A DNA stretch of 64,000 nucleotides from FEN-1297 sp963843605 (GTDB lineage: Bacteria > Bacteroidota > Ignavibacteria > Ignavibacteriales > Ignavibacteriaceae). The stretch is taken from NCBI GenBank assembly GCA_963843605.1, contig CAWJLA010000001.1, forward strand, positions 1,775,162-1,839,161, given 5' to 3'. Positions 1-9,350 of the stretch are shown piece by piece. The position numbers and the translations under genes were made by a program. The notes under the pieces are model-generated. The model worked only from the letters and a program-made list of their open reading frames with translations. It did not search any database and had not been told where the DNA came from. The stretch's first letter is position 1. Each line of letters opens with the position of its first letter.

Positions 1-90
1 CTAAAAGATAATCCGAATCAGGAAATACTTATAACGGAGTTTTCAACTACCGGATGGACAAAGGTAATTCAGCAGAGGGAAGTTAAATGA
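1..90 (+). CDS. C-terminal end of an upstream T6SS-locus gene (partial)
   Basis: The frame starting at base 1 is open and ends at a TGA (88-90) that overlaps the ATG of tssF (87-89) as ATGA. Only 29 codons are visible, ending ...QQREVK. The four-base overlap implies translational coupling with tssF. In many T6SS loci tssE (gp25-like baseplate wedge) precedes tssF, so tssE is the natural guess, but the visible residues are too few to identify the family. The 5' end lies outside the window. Confidence 0.6.
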   Translation, partial: LKDNPNQEILITEFSTTGWTKVIQQREVK

Positions 91-1943
91 GCTTGGATAA
101 ATATTTTGAACGGGAATATAATTTCCTTCAAACCGAAGGCGATGAGTTCAGTAAAAAAAATCCGACTCTCGGATCGAAATTACGGCTTAGCGAAAGAGAA
201 AAAAAAGATCCCTTTGTAGAAAGGTTATTCGAAGGGTTCGCTTTTCTTGCCGGAAGAATTCATGAAAGGCTTGACGACGAATTCCCGGAAATTGCAGGCG
301 GAGTTTTGGAAATCCTCTTCCCGCATTTATTAAAACCTTTTCCTTCATGTTCAATACTTAAAGCCGGTATTAAAACCGGAGCTTTGACGGAACCGGTTAT
401 AATAAAAAGAGGAAGTGAAATTCAAACACGGTCGGGTAAATACAAAGTAAAATATAAAGTACAGGCGGGACCCAGCGAAAGCAGTCATATTACGGAGAAA
501 GAAGAAGCCGCCGATTTTATTTTCCGCACCACGCATGATCTTGTTATACGTCCTATGAAACTTGAAGAAGTCAAAGTCCTAGATTCGCCGTACGGTTTCT
601 CGTCTCTAATACTTAGGCTGCAGCTTGACAGAAACGTTGAGTATAAATTATTAAAGATGAACAGGTTTCAGATTTACCTGCAGGGGGCGGGTTCAATAAA
701 AAATAATCTGCATTTATTTTTAAATAGATTTGTTACATCGGTATCTGTCAGAGAGTTTATAAATGAAAAATCTCCGTTTATTAAAATTGATAAGTTTAAA
801 ATCGGACCGCCGGAACTTTCCGCAGGCTTGAATGAAAATGAAGACGAATATGCGATCCTACCGTATTCAAACCGGACGTTTTCGGGCTTCAGGTTATTAC
901 ATGAATATTTTTCGTACCCGGAAAAATTCTTCTTTCTAGATATTCTTGGCCTCGATCAATTTCAAAGTACCGGACAATCTTCAATAATAGAAATTAAAAT
1001 TGATTTTGACAAAAAGTTAGCTCAGGAAAAATGGCCGGATAAAAATAATATTTTGATTAACTGCGTTCCGATTACAAATTTATTTTCACGCTCAACCGAA
1101 GAAGTGCCTGTCACTCAAAGAATGCCGGAATACTACATCATTCCGGATCTTTACAGAAGAAAGAGCCGGGAGATATACTCGATAGATAAAGTTCACGGGA
1201 TAGGCGAGAATAGAGCGGAGCAATATATTTATATACCGACGACATCACACGATATTCTGGATTCAAGCAGCCCGGAATATAATTATAAAAGATTTTACTC
1301 GATATTCAGAAGACCGGTTAAGAGCGATATGTCCGAAACCTATATCAGACTGTTCGGACCGAGTATGGAATTGGAAAAATTAGCCAAAGAAACTTTAAGC
1401 ATTGAAGCGACGTTGTCAAACGGGTTTCTTCCGCCGGCATATCTTGAGGTAGGGGCAATAAAGGAACCGCTGGATTTTCCACCCGGTATTGACGCGGAAA
1501 ACATTACGGTGCCTTCGGAAGTTTTTGAATGTCCGGACAGACAAAATTATTTATGGTCTTTAATATCTCATCTCTCGTTCAGCTTTAATACACTTGCCGA
1601 TACAGAAACCTTTAAGAGTGTTTTAAACATGTATAACTGGAATAAAAAACATAATAACGCGAATAAAAAAAGAATCGACGGAATTAAAAAAATTAATAAG
1701 CCGGAAATTATCAGTAAAGTAGTAAACCAGGGATTGATCAGAGGTATAGAATTCCATATTGAAGTCGATCCGAAAGAATTTGAATACGGAGAGGGAGAGA
1801 TAAATTTGTTCGGAACGGTCTTAAATGCTTTTTTATGTCAGTATGTAACGATTAATTCATTTATATTTTTAAAAATCAGCGAAATAGGAACAGGCAGATC
1901 GTATACATGGCAGCCGATAATGGGACAAATACTCCCGGTTTAA
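87..1943 (+). CDS. tssF: T6SS baseplate protein TssF (VasA/ImpG)
   Basis: TssF is the large wedge subunit of the T6SS baseplate; with TssG, TssE and TssK it forms the wedges around the VgrG hub in the cytoplasm under the membrane complex. The 618-residue length fits the family. The N-terminus (residues 1-100) carries the TssF signature: an acidic/aromatic start (YFEREYNFL), a segment ending DPFVERLFEGFAFL, and the EFPEIAGGVLEILFPHLL region. No signal peptide or membrane segment is seen, as expected for a cytosolic subunit. The start codon overlaps the stop of the gene before it, and the 3' end overlaps tssG by 37 bases, so the three are probably one translationally coupled operon. Family assignment is confident; role is from knowledge of T6SS. 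Confidence 0.95.
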   Translation: MSLDKYFEREYNFLQTEGDEFSKKNPTLGSKLRLSEREKKDPFVERLFEGFAFLAGRIHERLDDEFPEIAGGVLEILFPHLLKPFPSCSILKAGIKTGALTEPVIIKRGSEIQTRSGKYKVKYKVQAGPSESSHITEKEEAADFIFRTTHDLVIRPMKLEEVKVLDSPYGFSSLILRLQLDRNVEYKLLKMNRFQIYLQGAGSIKNNLHLFLNRFVTSVSVREFINEKSPFIKIDKFKIGPPELSAGLNENEDEYAILPYSNRTFSGFRLLHEYFSYPEKFFFLDILGLDQFQSTGQSSIIEIKIDFDKKLAQEKWPDKNNILINCVPITNLFSRSTEEVPVTQRMPEYYIIPDLYRRKSREIYSIDKVHGIGENRAEQYIYIPTTSHDILDSSSPEYNYKRFYSIFRRPVKSDMSETYIRLFGPSMELEKLAKETLSIEATLSNGFLPPAYLEVGAIKEPLDFPPGIDAENITVPSEVFECPDRQNYLWSLISHLSFSFNTLADTETFKSVLNMYNWNKKHNNANKKRIDGIKKINKPEIISKVVNQGLIRGIEFHIEVDPKEFEYGEGEINLFGTVLNAFLCQYVTINSFIFLKISEIGTGRSYTWQPIMGQILPV

Positions 1944-2965
1944 TTAATAATTTGGTTCAAGACGGTCCGGCTTATCATGTGTGGCAGGCCGTGTGGTTGT
2001 GTGAACAAATTACTAAGAATAAATTTCCCGAAAGGAAAGATTTTCTTTTCGAACAAACCGGGCTGAGGTTTCGACCGCATGAAAATTATGAATATCCCCC
2101 CAGGGATATTAGAGCAATTAAGTATAGCGGCAATGAGATAGAATTCGTTCTCAACTTTTTAGGATTATACGGAATCAATTCTCCTCTTCCCCGCTGCTAT
2201 CATGAGCAGGTTGCGATACAGCTCCGGACATTAGGAGAGGGCAACGTTCCGCTTCAGGATTTTTATGATTTATTTAATAACAGATTTTACTGGCTTTATT
2301 ACCAGTCGTGGAAGAAGTACAAATTTTATCTTTTCCTGAACCGGGATTTAAATAATAAAGTTGTCGAACGAATAAATTCTTTTACTGGCAGGGGCTTATT
2401 TTCAAAATCAAAAAAATCAGTAATAAACGACCTTGCTCTTTTAAAATTCTCGGGACTATTCAGCAGCCGCGTCAGAAATAAAAACGGGTTAAGTATCCTT
2501 CTTTCGTACTTCTTCCCAAAATATAAAATGGAAATAAAAGAATTTGTCCCTAAGTGGATCAAGCTTTCCGACATTCCCTCTCTCGGTGATGACGAATTTA
2601 AATTGGGTGAAAACAGCTATATCGGTGAATATGCCGTCGATTATATGAGTCGCGTCTGTATAAAAATCGGTACCCTTACTTTTGAAGAATATATTAATTT
2701 TTTACCCGGAACCGAGCAATCGGAAAGATTAATTGAGTTGTTGAAACTCTATCTAAATGACGGGTTGGAATTTGATTTTGAATTTAAGGTCGATCCGGAT
2801 ACAATTGCTATGATATCATGGGACGACGAAAGGCTGAAGCTTGGCTCTACACTTTGGCTGGGTAAACCGGAAAGAGAAGATATAAAAGTCCGTTTAAATT
2901 ACGAAGAACTGACCTCACCCCTAACTCCTCTCCTTATGATGGAGAGAGGAACAGGGAGAGGTTAA
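1907..2965 (+). CDS. tssG: T6SS baseplate protein TssG (VasB/ImpH)
   Basis: TssG is the smaller partner of TssF in the T6SS baseplate wedge (one TssG holds two TssF copies in known structures). The 352-residue protein has the family hallmarks: FEQTGLRFRPHENYEYPPRD near residues 45-65, a stretch on reaching a GLYGINSPLPRCYHE motif near 105-120, and a C-terminal 'LGSTLWLG' segment near 310. The gene starts inside tssF. The last residues, SPLTPLLMMERGTGRG, do not look like TssG: they are encoded by a palindromic repeat (2913-2962) that appears to have replaced or extended the natural C-terminus, with the stop just after the repeat. The core of the family is intact, so function is probably kept. 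Confidence 0.93.
   Translation: MAADNGTNTPGLINNLVQDGPAYHVWQAVWLCEQITKNKFPERKDFLFEQTGLRFRPHENYEYPPRDIRAIKYSGNEIEFVLNFLGLYGINSPLPRCYHEQVAIQLRTLGEGNVPLQDFYDLFNNRFYWLYYQSWKKYKFYLFLNRDLNNKVVERINSFTGRGLFSKSKKSVINDLALLKFSGLFSSRVRNKNGLSILLSYFFPKYKMEIKEFVPKWIKLSDIPSLGDDEFKLGENSYIGEYAVDYMSRVCIKIGTLTFEEYINFLPGTEQSERLIELLKLYLNDGLEFDFEFKVDPDTIAMISWDDERLKLGSTLWLGKPEREDIKVRLNYEELTSPLTPLLMMERGTGRG
2913..2962 (+). repeat. Palindromic repeat family A, copy 1 (inside the end of tssG)
   Basis: An imperfect inverted repeat runs from CCTCACCCC to GGGAGAGG with a centre of CTCTCC-TTATGAT-GGAGAG. It is translated as the last residues of TssG and the TAA stop follows directly. Related copies lie at 22938-22988 and, in opposite setting, at 62049-62096. 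This layout (pyrimidine-rich arm, purine-rich arm, short loop) resembles small non-autonomous palindromic elements found scattered in many bacterial genomes. Confidence 0.75.
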
Positions 2966-2997
2966 ATTATTTATTAAATCTTTAGGAGAATTTTAAA

Positions 2998-5616
2998 ATG
3001 CAAAGTAAAGATCTGAAATCTTTATTATTAAAGCTGAACAATTATTTAGTCCGTAATCTGGATACTGCTACCGGACTGGGTATTAGTAGAAACCATTATG
3101 AAATTACTTTCGATCATCTTTTAAATTCTCTTCTTGAAGACGGTCAGGGGGATATTCCTATAATATTGCAGCATTACGGAATTGATTCCGGCAATATTCA
3201 AAAAGTCGTACAGAAAAACCTTGGTGAAATGGACAGCGGGAATTCCGGAAAGCCGAAATTATCGCCCCTTCTTGCCGAGCTGATGCAGCAGGCATGGATA
3301 ACGAGTTCGGTAACACATCATGAAACAAAGATAAGAACCGGTGCTTTATTCGAAGTCTTTCTCGCTTCGGAACAGGTAATAAGCAGCAGAATGATGGATA
3401 TCCTTGCGCCGGTTAAAGAAGAAGATTTAAGAGCTAATTTTTATGAAATCGTAAAAGGATCCGCCGAAGAACCGGATGTTGCATCCGAAGTTATTTCGTC
3501 GGAAGAAGCAAGACAGATGGCGCCCGGCGAAACCGTGCTTGATCTGTATACGGTAAATTTAACGCAGCAGGCTAAGGACGGAAAAATCGATCCGATACTC
3601 GGAAGGGATGAAGAAATTATCCAGGTAATAGAAGTGCTTTGCAGAAGAAAGAAATCAAATCCTATTTTGCTTGGCGAACCCGGTGTAGGTAAAACAGCAT
3701 TGGTCGAAGGACTGGCAATAAAAATTGCGGCAAACGAAATTCCGGATATATTAAAGAACAACCAGATATATTCTCTTGATATGGGCGCTCTGCAGGCAGG
3801 CACTAAAATGAGAGGTGAATTCGAAAAAAGATTAAAAGCAGTAATAACCGAAATTACAAACTCGCCTACTCCCGCAATTCTTTTTATAGATGAAGCCCAT
3901 ACATTAATCGGCGCGGGAGCTTCCGCCGGCGGCGGCGATGCGGCTAACCTTTTAAAACCGGCACTGGCTAGAGGAAATTTCAGAGCAATTGCCGCTACAA
4001 CATATCTGGAGTATAATAAATATTTTGCTAAAGATGCCGCGCTTGAAAGACGTTTTCAGCCCATTCACGTGGGAGAACCGGATGATGATAAAGCAACATT
4101 AATGCTTCGCGGAATTAAAAAGAAATACGAAGTATATCACGGCATCCATATTACCGATGAGGCGCTTGAGGCCGCCGTTAAGTTATCCAGAAGATATATC
4201 GCCGGAAGGCAGCTGCCGGATAAAGCAGTTGATCTTCTGGACACCGCATCAACCCGAGTCAAAATGTCGCTGACAAGCAAACCCCCAAAACTTGAATTAT
4301 TAATCAGCGAATTCAAATCGGTTGACATTGCTATCGGATCTCAGCAGAAAGATTCTGATATGGATCTAAAGATAGATCTTGAGGTTTTAAATTCGCTTAA
4401 GGAAAAAAGAAAGACACTCGACGGGGAAATAAAAATACTTGAAGAAAAATGGACAAAGGAGAGTGAACTTACACGTAAGTTAATGGATCTAAGGAAAAAG
4501 AGATTTGATAAGGACGGAAATAAATCCGACGATCCGGAGATCGGAAAAGAGATTGAAAAAGTAAAAGAAGAATTGAAAACATTTCAGAACGGCAACTCTG
4601 AAGTTTTTGCGGAAGTAACCGCCAGTACGGTTGCCCAGGTTATAGAAGCTTGGACCGGTATAAAAGTCGGAAACATGACACGAGACGAAATGTCGACCTT
4701 GCTTCAGCTGGAAGACGATTTGAAAAGAAGAGTCGTCGGTCAGGATCATGCAATTAAGCAGATCTCAGACGCTATTAGAGGCGCCAAAGTCGGAGTGAAA
4801 AAAGATGAGGGTCCGATCGGCGTATTTTTATTGGTGGGAACCAGCGGAGTAGGAAAAACGGAACTTGCACGTACCGTCGCGGAACAGTTATTCGGTGATG
4901 AAAGATTTATGGTTACTTTGAATATGACGGAATACCAGAATGAATATAATACCTCCAGATTGATCGGTGCCGATCCGGGGCTTGTAGGTTACGGTGAAGG
5001 CGGTGCTTTAAGCGAGCCTGTAAGAAGAAGACCTTACTGTGTTGTACTCCTGGATGAAATTGAAAAAGCCAATCCTTCCGTTATAGATTTATTTATGCAG
5101 ATATTCGACCGCGGGATGCTTCAGGACGCCGATAGAAGAAACATTGATTTTTCCAACACAATAATATTTATGACTTCAAACCTAGCTTCTGATGTCTTAT
5201 TCCAAAAATATAACGAAGGAATGACTTCGCCGGATGACTTGCTTGAAGAACTGCGTCCGTATATGAATCAATATTTCAGACCCGAATTTCTCGGCAGGGT
5301 AAAACCGATAGTATTTCTTCCGCTGACAAAAGAAGCCATGAAGCCGATAGTAGAGTTAAAGCTCGGAAAGATTCAGAAAAAATTACTGGCAAACAGAGGC
5401 CTTTCTGTTGAATTCAATAAAGCCGTTATTGATGATATTGTAGATTCATGTACCAGAGCGGAAACCGGTGCTAGAAATATCGACGCAATTGTAGATCGTA
5501 AATTAGCTCCTGAAATATCCGTTCAGCTTTTGGGTTTTATGGCTGAAGGTAAAAGTCCGTCCAAACTGGTTATTTCAAAGGCAAAGGACGGATCATATAA
5601 ATATAAATTTAATTAA
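2998..5616 (+). CDS. tssH: T6SS sheath-recycling ATPase TssH (ClpV)
   Basis: TssH/ClpV is a hexameric AAA+ unfoldase that pulls contracted TssB/TssC sheath apart so it can be reused. At 872 residues it has the usual ClpV size. An N-terminal Clp repeat domain (about 1-160) precedes AAA module 1 with Walker A GEPGVGKT at 226-233 and Walker B LFIDEAH. A coiled middle domain follows (about 430-540), then AAA module 2 with Walker A GTSGVGKT at 614-621 and VVLLDEIEKA. A 'TAGGAG' ribosome-binding site sits just upstream of the ATG. Its N-terminal domain separates it from ClpB only by context and divergence, but the tssF-tssG-tssH order makes the call firm. Presence of ClpV points to the classical T6SS type rather than the Bacteroidetes subtype iii, which usually lacks it. 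Confidence 0.95.
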   Translation: MQSKDLKSLLLKLNNYLVRNLDTATGLGISRNHYEITFDHLLNSLLEDGQGDIPIILQHYGIDSGNIQKVVQKNLGEMDSGNSGKPKLSPLLAELMQQAWITSSVTHHETKIRTGALFEVFLASEQVISSRMMDILAPVKEEDLRANFYEIVKGSAEEPDVASEVISSEEARQMAPGETVLDLYTVNLTQQAKDGKIDPILGRDEEIIQVIEVLCRRKKSNPILLGEPGVGKTALVEGLAIKIAANEIPDILKNNQIYSLDMGALQAGTKMRGEFEKRLKAVITEITNSPTPAILFIDEAHTLIGAGASAGGGDAANLLKPALARGNFRAIAATTYLEYNKYFAKDAALERRFQPIHVGEPDDDKATLMLRGIKKKYEVYHGIHITDEALEAAVKLSRRYIAGRQLPDKAVDLLDTASTRVKMSLTSKPPKLELLISEFKSVDIAIGSQQKDSDMDLKIDLEVLNSLKEKRKTLDGEIKILEEKWTKESELTRKLMDLRKKRFDKDGNKSDDPEIGKEIEKVKEELKTFQNGNSEVFAEVTASTVAQVIEAWTGIKVGNMTRDEMSTLLQLEDDLKRRVVGQDHAIKQISDAIRGAKVGVKKDEGPIGVFLLVGTSGVGKTELARTVAEQLFGDERFMVTLNMTEYQNEYNTSRLIGADPGLVGYGEGGALSEPVRRRPYCVVLLDEIEKANPSVIDLFMQIFDRGMLQDADRRNIDFSNTIIFMTSNLASDVLFQKYNEGMTSPDDLLEELRPYMNQYFRPEFLGRVKPIVFLPLTKEAMKPIVELKLGKIQKKLLANRGLSVEFNKAVIDDIVDSCTRAETGARNIDAIVDRKLAPEISVQLLGFMAEGKSPSKLVISKAKDGSYKYKFN

Positions 5617-5991
5617 GAACTCGAAGATATTCTTGTATAACCAGGCAACATATAAAAACCGGGGAAAAATTTTACAGAGTTCAACACATAGTCGTCAACT
5701 TAATTTGGTCCATGAACTCGCAAGTTATGTGAATCCTCTACGAGGATTTGCTGTTTTTGGTCGTTTATTTTCTACAATTCGGGGTCGACTAAATAGTAAT
5801 TTTCAATTTTAGAATCCTTGTCATCTGTGTGCGGTATTTTTTTAATCATTACTTTTTAATCCGCCCCGACAAAAAATAACAGTTAGTTTACTAATAATTA
5901 AAAAGAAATATTTAACTAATTGAATTGAATCAAAAACATAGTGTTTAAGAATTGTTAATATTTTTTTAATGATAATTCCATAGGTTTTATA
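5617..5991. other. 375-base intergenic gap with a small hairpin
   Basis: No convincing gene is seen between tssH and vgrG. A perfect 7-bp hairpin, AATCCTC-TAC-GAGGATT (5732-5748), followed after a few bases by a GTTTTT run, may be a weak terminator or a remnant element. The stretch around 5820-5840 resembles a stretch at 33284-33302, in each case a variant of 'ATCTGTGTGC GGTAT', which suggests another dispersed repeat. The last 60 bases before vgrG are very AT-rich and could hold its promoter, but no firm -35/-10 pair can be chosen. Confidence 0.5.
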
Positions 5992-8130
5992 ATGTTTAAT
6001 CAAGACCCCAATAAAGCATACTACAAAATTAAGTTATCCGGAAAAGAAGACGATTCAATACAAGTTATATCTTTTGAAGGCGAAGAAAAAATATCGGGAT
6101 TGTTTGAATACCGTATAGAAATAATTTCGGAAAATATGAACCTTGATTCGTCGAAAATATTGAGCAAACCGGCGTCGTTAACTTTTGTAAGAGGCAACGA
6201 TCCTTCCGAAAATATTTTCGGGATTATATCCAACTTTGAATATTACGGAAGAACAAATCTCTTTGCGCATTACAGATTAGTGTTAGTTCCGAAACTATGG
6301 GGCCTTAAACTGATCTTTCAAAACCAGGTTTATCAGAAAGTTAATATCAATGATGTAATTAAACAGGTATTTACAGACGCCGGTTTGAGTTCACACGATT
6401 ACCGTACCGAGATTAAAACTTGGTATCCGAACCAGGAATATATTGTTCAATACAAAGAGTCAAGTTTTGATTTTTTAAACAGGCGGCTTGAGCATTTCGG
6501 TATCTTTTATTACTTCGATTTTTCCAAAGGTAACGATGTGGTTGTTTTTACCGATGACAACAAAAAGCTTCCCAATATAAATCATTCCGAACAAGTGGAA
6601 TTTAATGAAAACAGAGCTTCGTTCGGAGATACGGAAACAATCATAGGATTAAGCTGTCACGAACAGGTTGTTATAGGCTCGGTTAAGCTGAAAGATTATA
6701 ATTACATGTACCCTGAAAAAGAACTGCTGGCCGACAGTAAATTAAACTCTCAAATGACGGGACTTTACTACGACTTCGGCGATAATTTCGAAGATGACGG
6801 TGAAGGATCCAAATTAGCAAAAATAAGAAATCAGGAATTTTTGTGCGAAAGCAGAGTATTTACCGGAGTCTGCGACAGCAGGTTGTTTAGAGCCGGCCGC
6901 AGGTTTAAATTAAAAAATTATTTCCGCGATAGCTGGAATTCAGAATATATTATCGTGAGCACATCAATAAAAGGCTCTCAGCCGGGTTTAGCGGGATATC
7001 AAAATAAACCGGAAGATATTCAACACTTTGAATGTAAATTTAAAGCGATACCGATGGAACACGATTACCGGCCTCCGAGAAAAACTCCCGTTCCCAAAAT
7101 AAACGGAATTATGAGCGCTAAGATTGACTCCGGGTCCGGGGACGAGTACGCCTTTATTGACGACAACGGAAGGTACAAAGCAAAAATGCTTTTTGATCTC
7201 AGCAGCAAGTCTAACGGTGAAGCTACTATGCCGATTCGACTGGCTCAAAATTATTCCGGCCCGGGATACGGAATTCATTTTCCTAATCATAAAAACACGG
7301 AATTATTATGGGCCTGTGTCGACGGCGACGTAGACCGGCCGGTCGGACTCGGCACAGTTCCCAATCCGTCCCAGGCATCTCCGGTTGTTTCGAAAAATAA
7401 AATGCAGAACGTAATCAGAACTGCGGCGGGTAATGAGATACTAATAGATGATAAAAAAGATGAAACTCAAATCGGTTTGACAACGAAAGACGGTAATAAT
7501 ATCCTGCTTGACGACAAAGACGATAAAATATCGGTCACTACCAAGAATAAACACACGATGACCTTCGATGATAAAAACGAGAATATAAAATTACAAAGCA
7601 AAGACGGCCGCTTTCTGATAATGGACGATAAGAACAAAAAGATAGAAATACAAAGCACGGGCGGGCATATAATCAATATTGACGATAATGATGGTAAAGA
7701 AAAATTTACGATCTCCGATAAGAAAGCGGAAAATACGATTGTAATAGACATAAGCAATCAGAAAATAACTATCAAAAGCGCTAAAGGCGGTATAAGTTTG
7801 GAAGCGCCCGACGGCAAGATCGAGATAAAAGCAAAGGAGCTTGACGTTAACACTACAGCCGACATTAAAATAAAAGGTATGAACATAGAATCGGAAGCTG
7901 AGTCCAATTACAAAGTAAAAGGAGCGAATGTCTCCGAAGAAGCAACCGCGAATTTAAAACTTCATGGAATGAATATCGAGTCCAAGGCGGATATGGATGC
8001 AAAGCTGGAAGCCGGTATGAACCTGGAGGCTAAGGGCGGTATGACGGCAAAGTTTGAAGGCGGGATATCTGCCGATGTTAAAGGCGGTGCTCAGGCTTCA
8101 GTGAAAGCCGGAATTGTAATGATAAATTAA
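5992..8130 (+). CDS. tssI: T6SS spike protein TssI (VgrG)
   Basis: VgrG trimers form the spike at the tip of the Hcp tube and carry effectors or the PAAR tip. The 712-residue protein has the gp27-like N-terminal half (about 1-370, including YKESSFDFLNRRLEHFGIFY near 155-175), an OB-fold gp5-like segment (about 370-470, with VDRPVGLGTVPNP), and a C-terminal beta-helix spike of short repeats rich in DDK and GG units (about 475-712). No extra catalytic C-terminal domain is seen, so this is a structural VgrG. It sits after a 375-base gap and is followed by a strong terminator hairpin and the PAAR gene, an order typical of a spike-effector module. Confidence 0.95.
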   Translation: MFNQDPNKAYYKIKLSGKEDDSIQVISFEGEEKISGLFEYRIEIISENMNLDSSKILSKPASLTFVRGNDPSENIFGIISNFEYYGRTNLFAHYRLVLVPKLWGLKLIFQNQVYQKVNINDVIKQVFTDAGLSSHDYRTEIKTWYPNQEYIVQYKESSFDFLNRRLEHFGIFYYFDFSKGNDVVVFTDDNKKLPNINHSEQVEFNENRASFGDTETIIGLSCHEQVVIGSVKLKDYNYMYPEKELLADSKLNSQMTGLYYDFGDNFEDDGEGSKLAKIRNQEFLCESRVFTGVCDSRLFRAGRRFKLKNYFRDSWNSEYIIVSTSIKGSQPGLAGYQNKPEDIQHFECKFKAIPMEHDYRPPRKTPVPKINGIMSAKIDSGSGDEYAFIDDNGRYKAKMLFDLSSKSNGEATMPIRLAQNYSGPGYGIHFPNHKNTELLWACVDGDVDRPVGLGTVPNPSQASPVVSKNKMQNVIRTAAGNEILIDDKKDETQIGLTTKDGNNILLDDKDDKISVTTKNKHTMTFDDKNENIKLQSKDGRFLIMDDKNKKIEIQSTGGHIINIDDNDGKEKFTISDKKAENTIVIDISNQKITIKSAKGGISLEAPDGKIEIKAKELDVNTTADIKIKGMNIESEAESNYKVKGANVSEEATANLKLHGMNIESKADMDAKLEAGMNLEAKGGMTAKFEGGISADVKGGAQASVKAGIVMIN

Positions 8131-8161
8131 TATTTATTTAAAGCAGAATAAAAATATTTTC

Positions 8162-8200
8162 ATCATTTGCCCCGCCATAAATGGCGGGGCAAATGATTTT
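8162..8200 (+). terminator. Strong hairpin terminator between vgrG and the PAAR gene
   Basis: A perfect 17-bp inverted repeat (8162-8178 with 8181-8197; core GCCCCGCCAT / ATGGCGGGGC) is followed by TTTT and further T-rich sequence. It is a textbook intrinsic terminator. Placed inside a same-strand gene run, it probably limits read-through from vgrG into the PAAR/accessory genes, lowering their dose relative to vgrG. Confidence 0.85.
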
Positions 8201-8222
8201 AGTTTATTAATATTAGGAGATT

Positions 8223-9299
8223 ATGGGAAAGCCGGCAGCAAGATTAGGAGATTCAACCGCACACGGCGGAACAATAATATTGGGGTGTCCTACCGTTTTA
8301 ATAGGAGGAATGCCGGCTGCGCGCATTGGAGATATGCATGTCTGTCCGATGATGACTCCGGGAGTACCGCCGATACCTCATGTAGGCGGACCCGTTTCAC
8401 TCGGCAGTACCGGAGTTTTAATAGGCGGTATGCCCGCTGCACGCGTTGGCGATATGCTTGTTTGCGTAGGACCGCCGGATACGATTGCTATGGGCTGTAT
8501 GACCGTATTGATCGGCGAAATGTCACCGGGCGGCGGCGGAGGAGGAGGCGCGGGTGCCGCGGCAGTTAAAGATGCACAGGCAAGCGCTAAAACGGCCACT
8601 TCAGGCAGCAAAGAGTCGACTACAAAAGAAGAACACTGGGTTGAATTTGAGCTTGTTGATAAAGCAGGCAATGCGGTAAGCGGAGTGCCGTATAAATTTA
8701 CGGATACAGGCAATAAAGAATCTGACTCGCATTTAAAAATAGACGGAAAGATTAGAAGAGACGGACTGAAAGACGGAAGCTGCAAAGTGGAGTTATTAGG
8801 ATTTCATAACGCAAAATGGTCTAAAGAAAAAGCTAAGGTGGGAGATAAAGTTAAGCTCAGCGTAGAATCTTTAGGAATTAAAGACGGTGAAAAAGTAGAG
8901 TTTTCTGTTTTCGTAAAAGATGCAAATTACAGCGATACCCTGCTTGCTACTCTTGAAAGCAGCATTAAAGGCAATAAGGCCGAAACGGAATGGGACTTAG
9001 CAATAGATGAAAAATATCTGGGAGTAGTTGATAATAAGACCAATCAGAAACGGTATTCTCAGCCTTTTTTTTATTTTGATGCTTATTGTGCAAACATGAA
9101 CGCAAAATCGCAACTATTATATTATGAAGATAATGCGGAAATTCAATTTAAAGATGAAGACGGAAAGGCATTAGCTAATAAAAAATACAAAGCAATTCTG
9201 CCGAGCGGTGAAATTAAAGAAGGTAAGCTTGACGGAAACGGGATTGCTAAAATTGAAAAAATTTCTCCCGGTAAAATTGATATATCGCTTGAACCATAA
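8223..9299 (+). CDS. PAAR-domain spike-tip protein with Ig-like C-terminal extension
   Basis: PAAR proteins cap the VgrG spike and sharpen it, often carrying effector or adaptor domains. Residues 1-100 are the PAAR fold, with three metal-site style repeats: GKPAARLGDSTAHGG, MPAARIGDMHVCP and MPAARVGDMLVC. A glycine-rich linker (about 101-110) leads to a 240-residue extension. That extension has beta-sandwich-like segments and ends with a 'DEDGKAL ... LPSGEIKEGKLD' module which recurs in the protein encoded at 13746-14609. No catalytic motif is recognised in it, so it may be a docking platform for the following gene products. The ATG has a good ribosome-binding site (TTAGGAGATT). It lies 25 bases after a strong terminator. 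Confidence 0.9.
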   Translation: MGKPAARLGDSTAHGGTIILGCPTVLIGGMPAARIGDMHVCPMMTPGVPPIPHVGGPVSLGSTGVLIGGMPAARVGDMLVCVGPPDTIAMGCMTVLIGEMSPGGGGGGGAGAAAVKDAQASAKTATSGSKESTTKEEHWVEFELVDKAGNAVSGVPYKFTDTGNKESDSHLKIDGKIRRDGLKDGSCKVELLGFHNAKWSKEKAKVGDKVKLSVESLGIKDGEKVEFSVFVKDANYSDTLLATLESSIKGNKAETEWDLAIDEKYLGVVDNKTNQKRYSQPFFYFDAYCANMNAKSQLLYYEDNAEIQFKDEDGKALANKKYKAILPSGEIKEGKLDGNGIAKIEKISPGKIDISLEP

Positions 9300-9350
9300 T
9301 TATAATGCTCATTTTTATAAAGCAAACATATATAGAATAATTTTGAATAA

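Noticed and set aside
5732..5748. Riboswitch or strong terminator after tssH
   Set aside because: Only a 7-bp stem with a 3-base loop and no immediate T run; noted within the gap entry instead.
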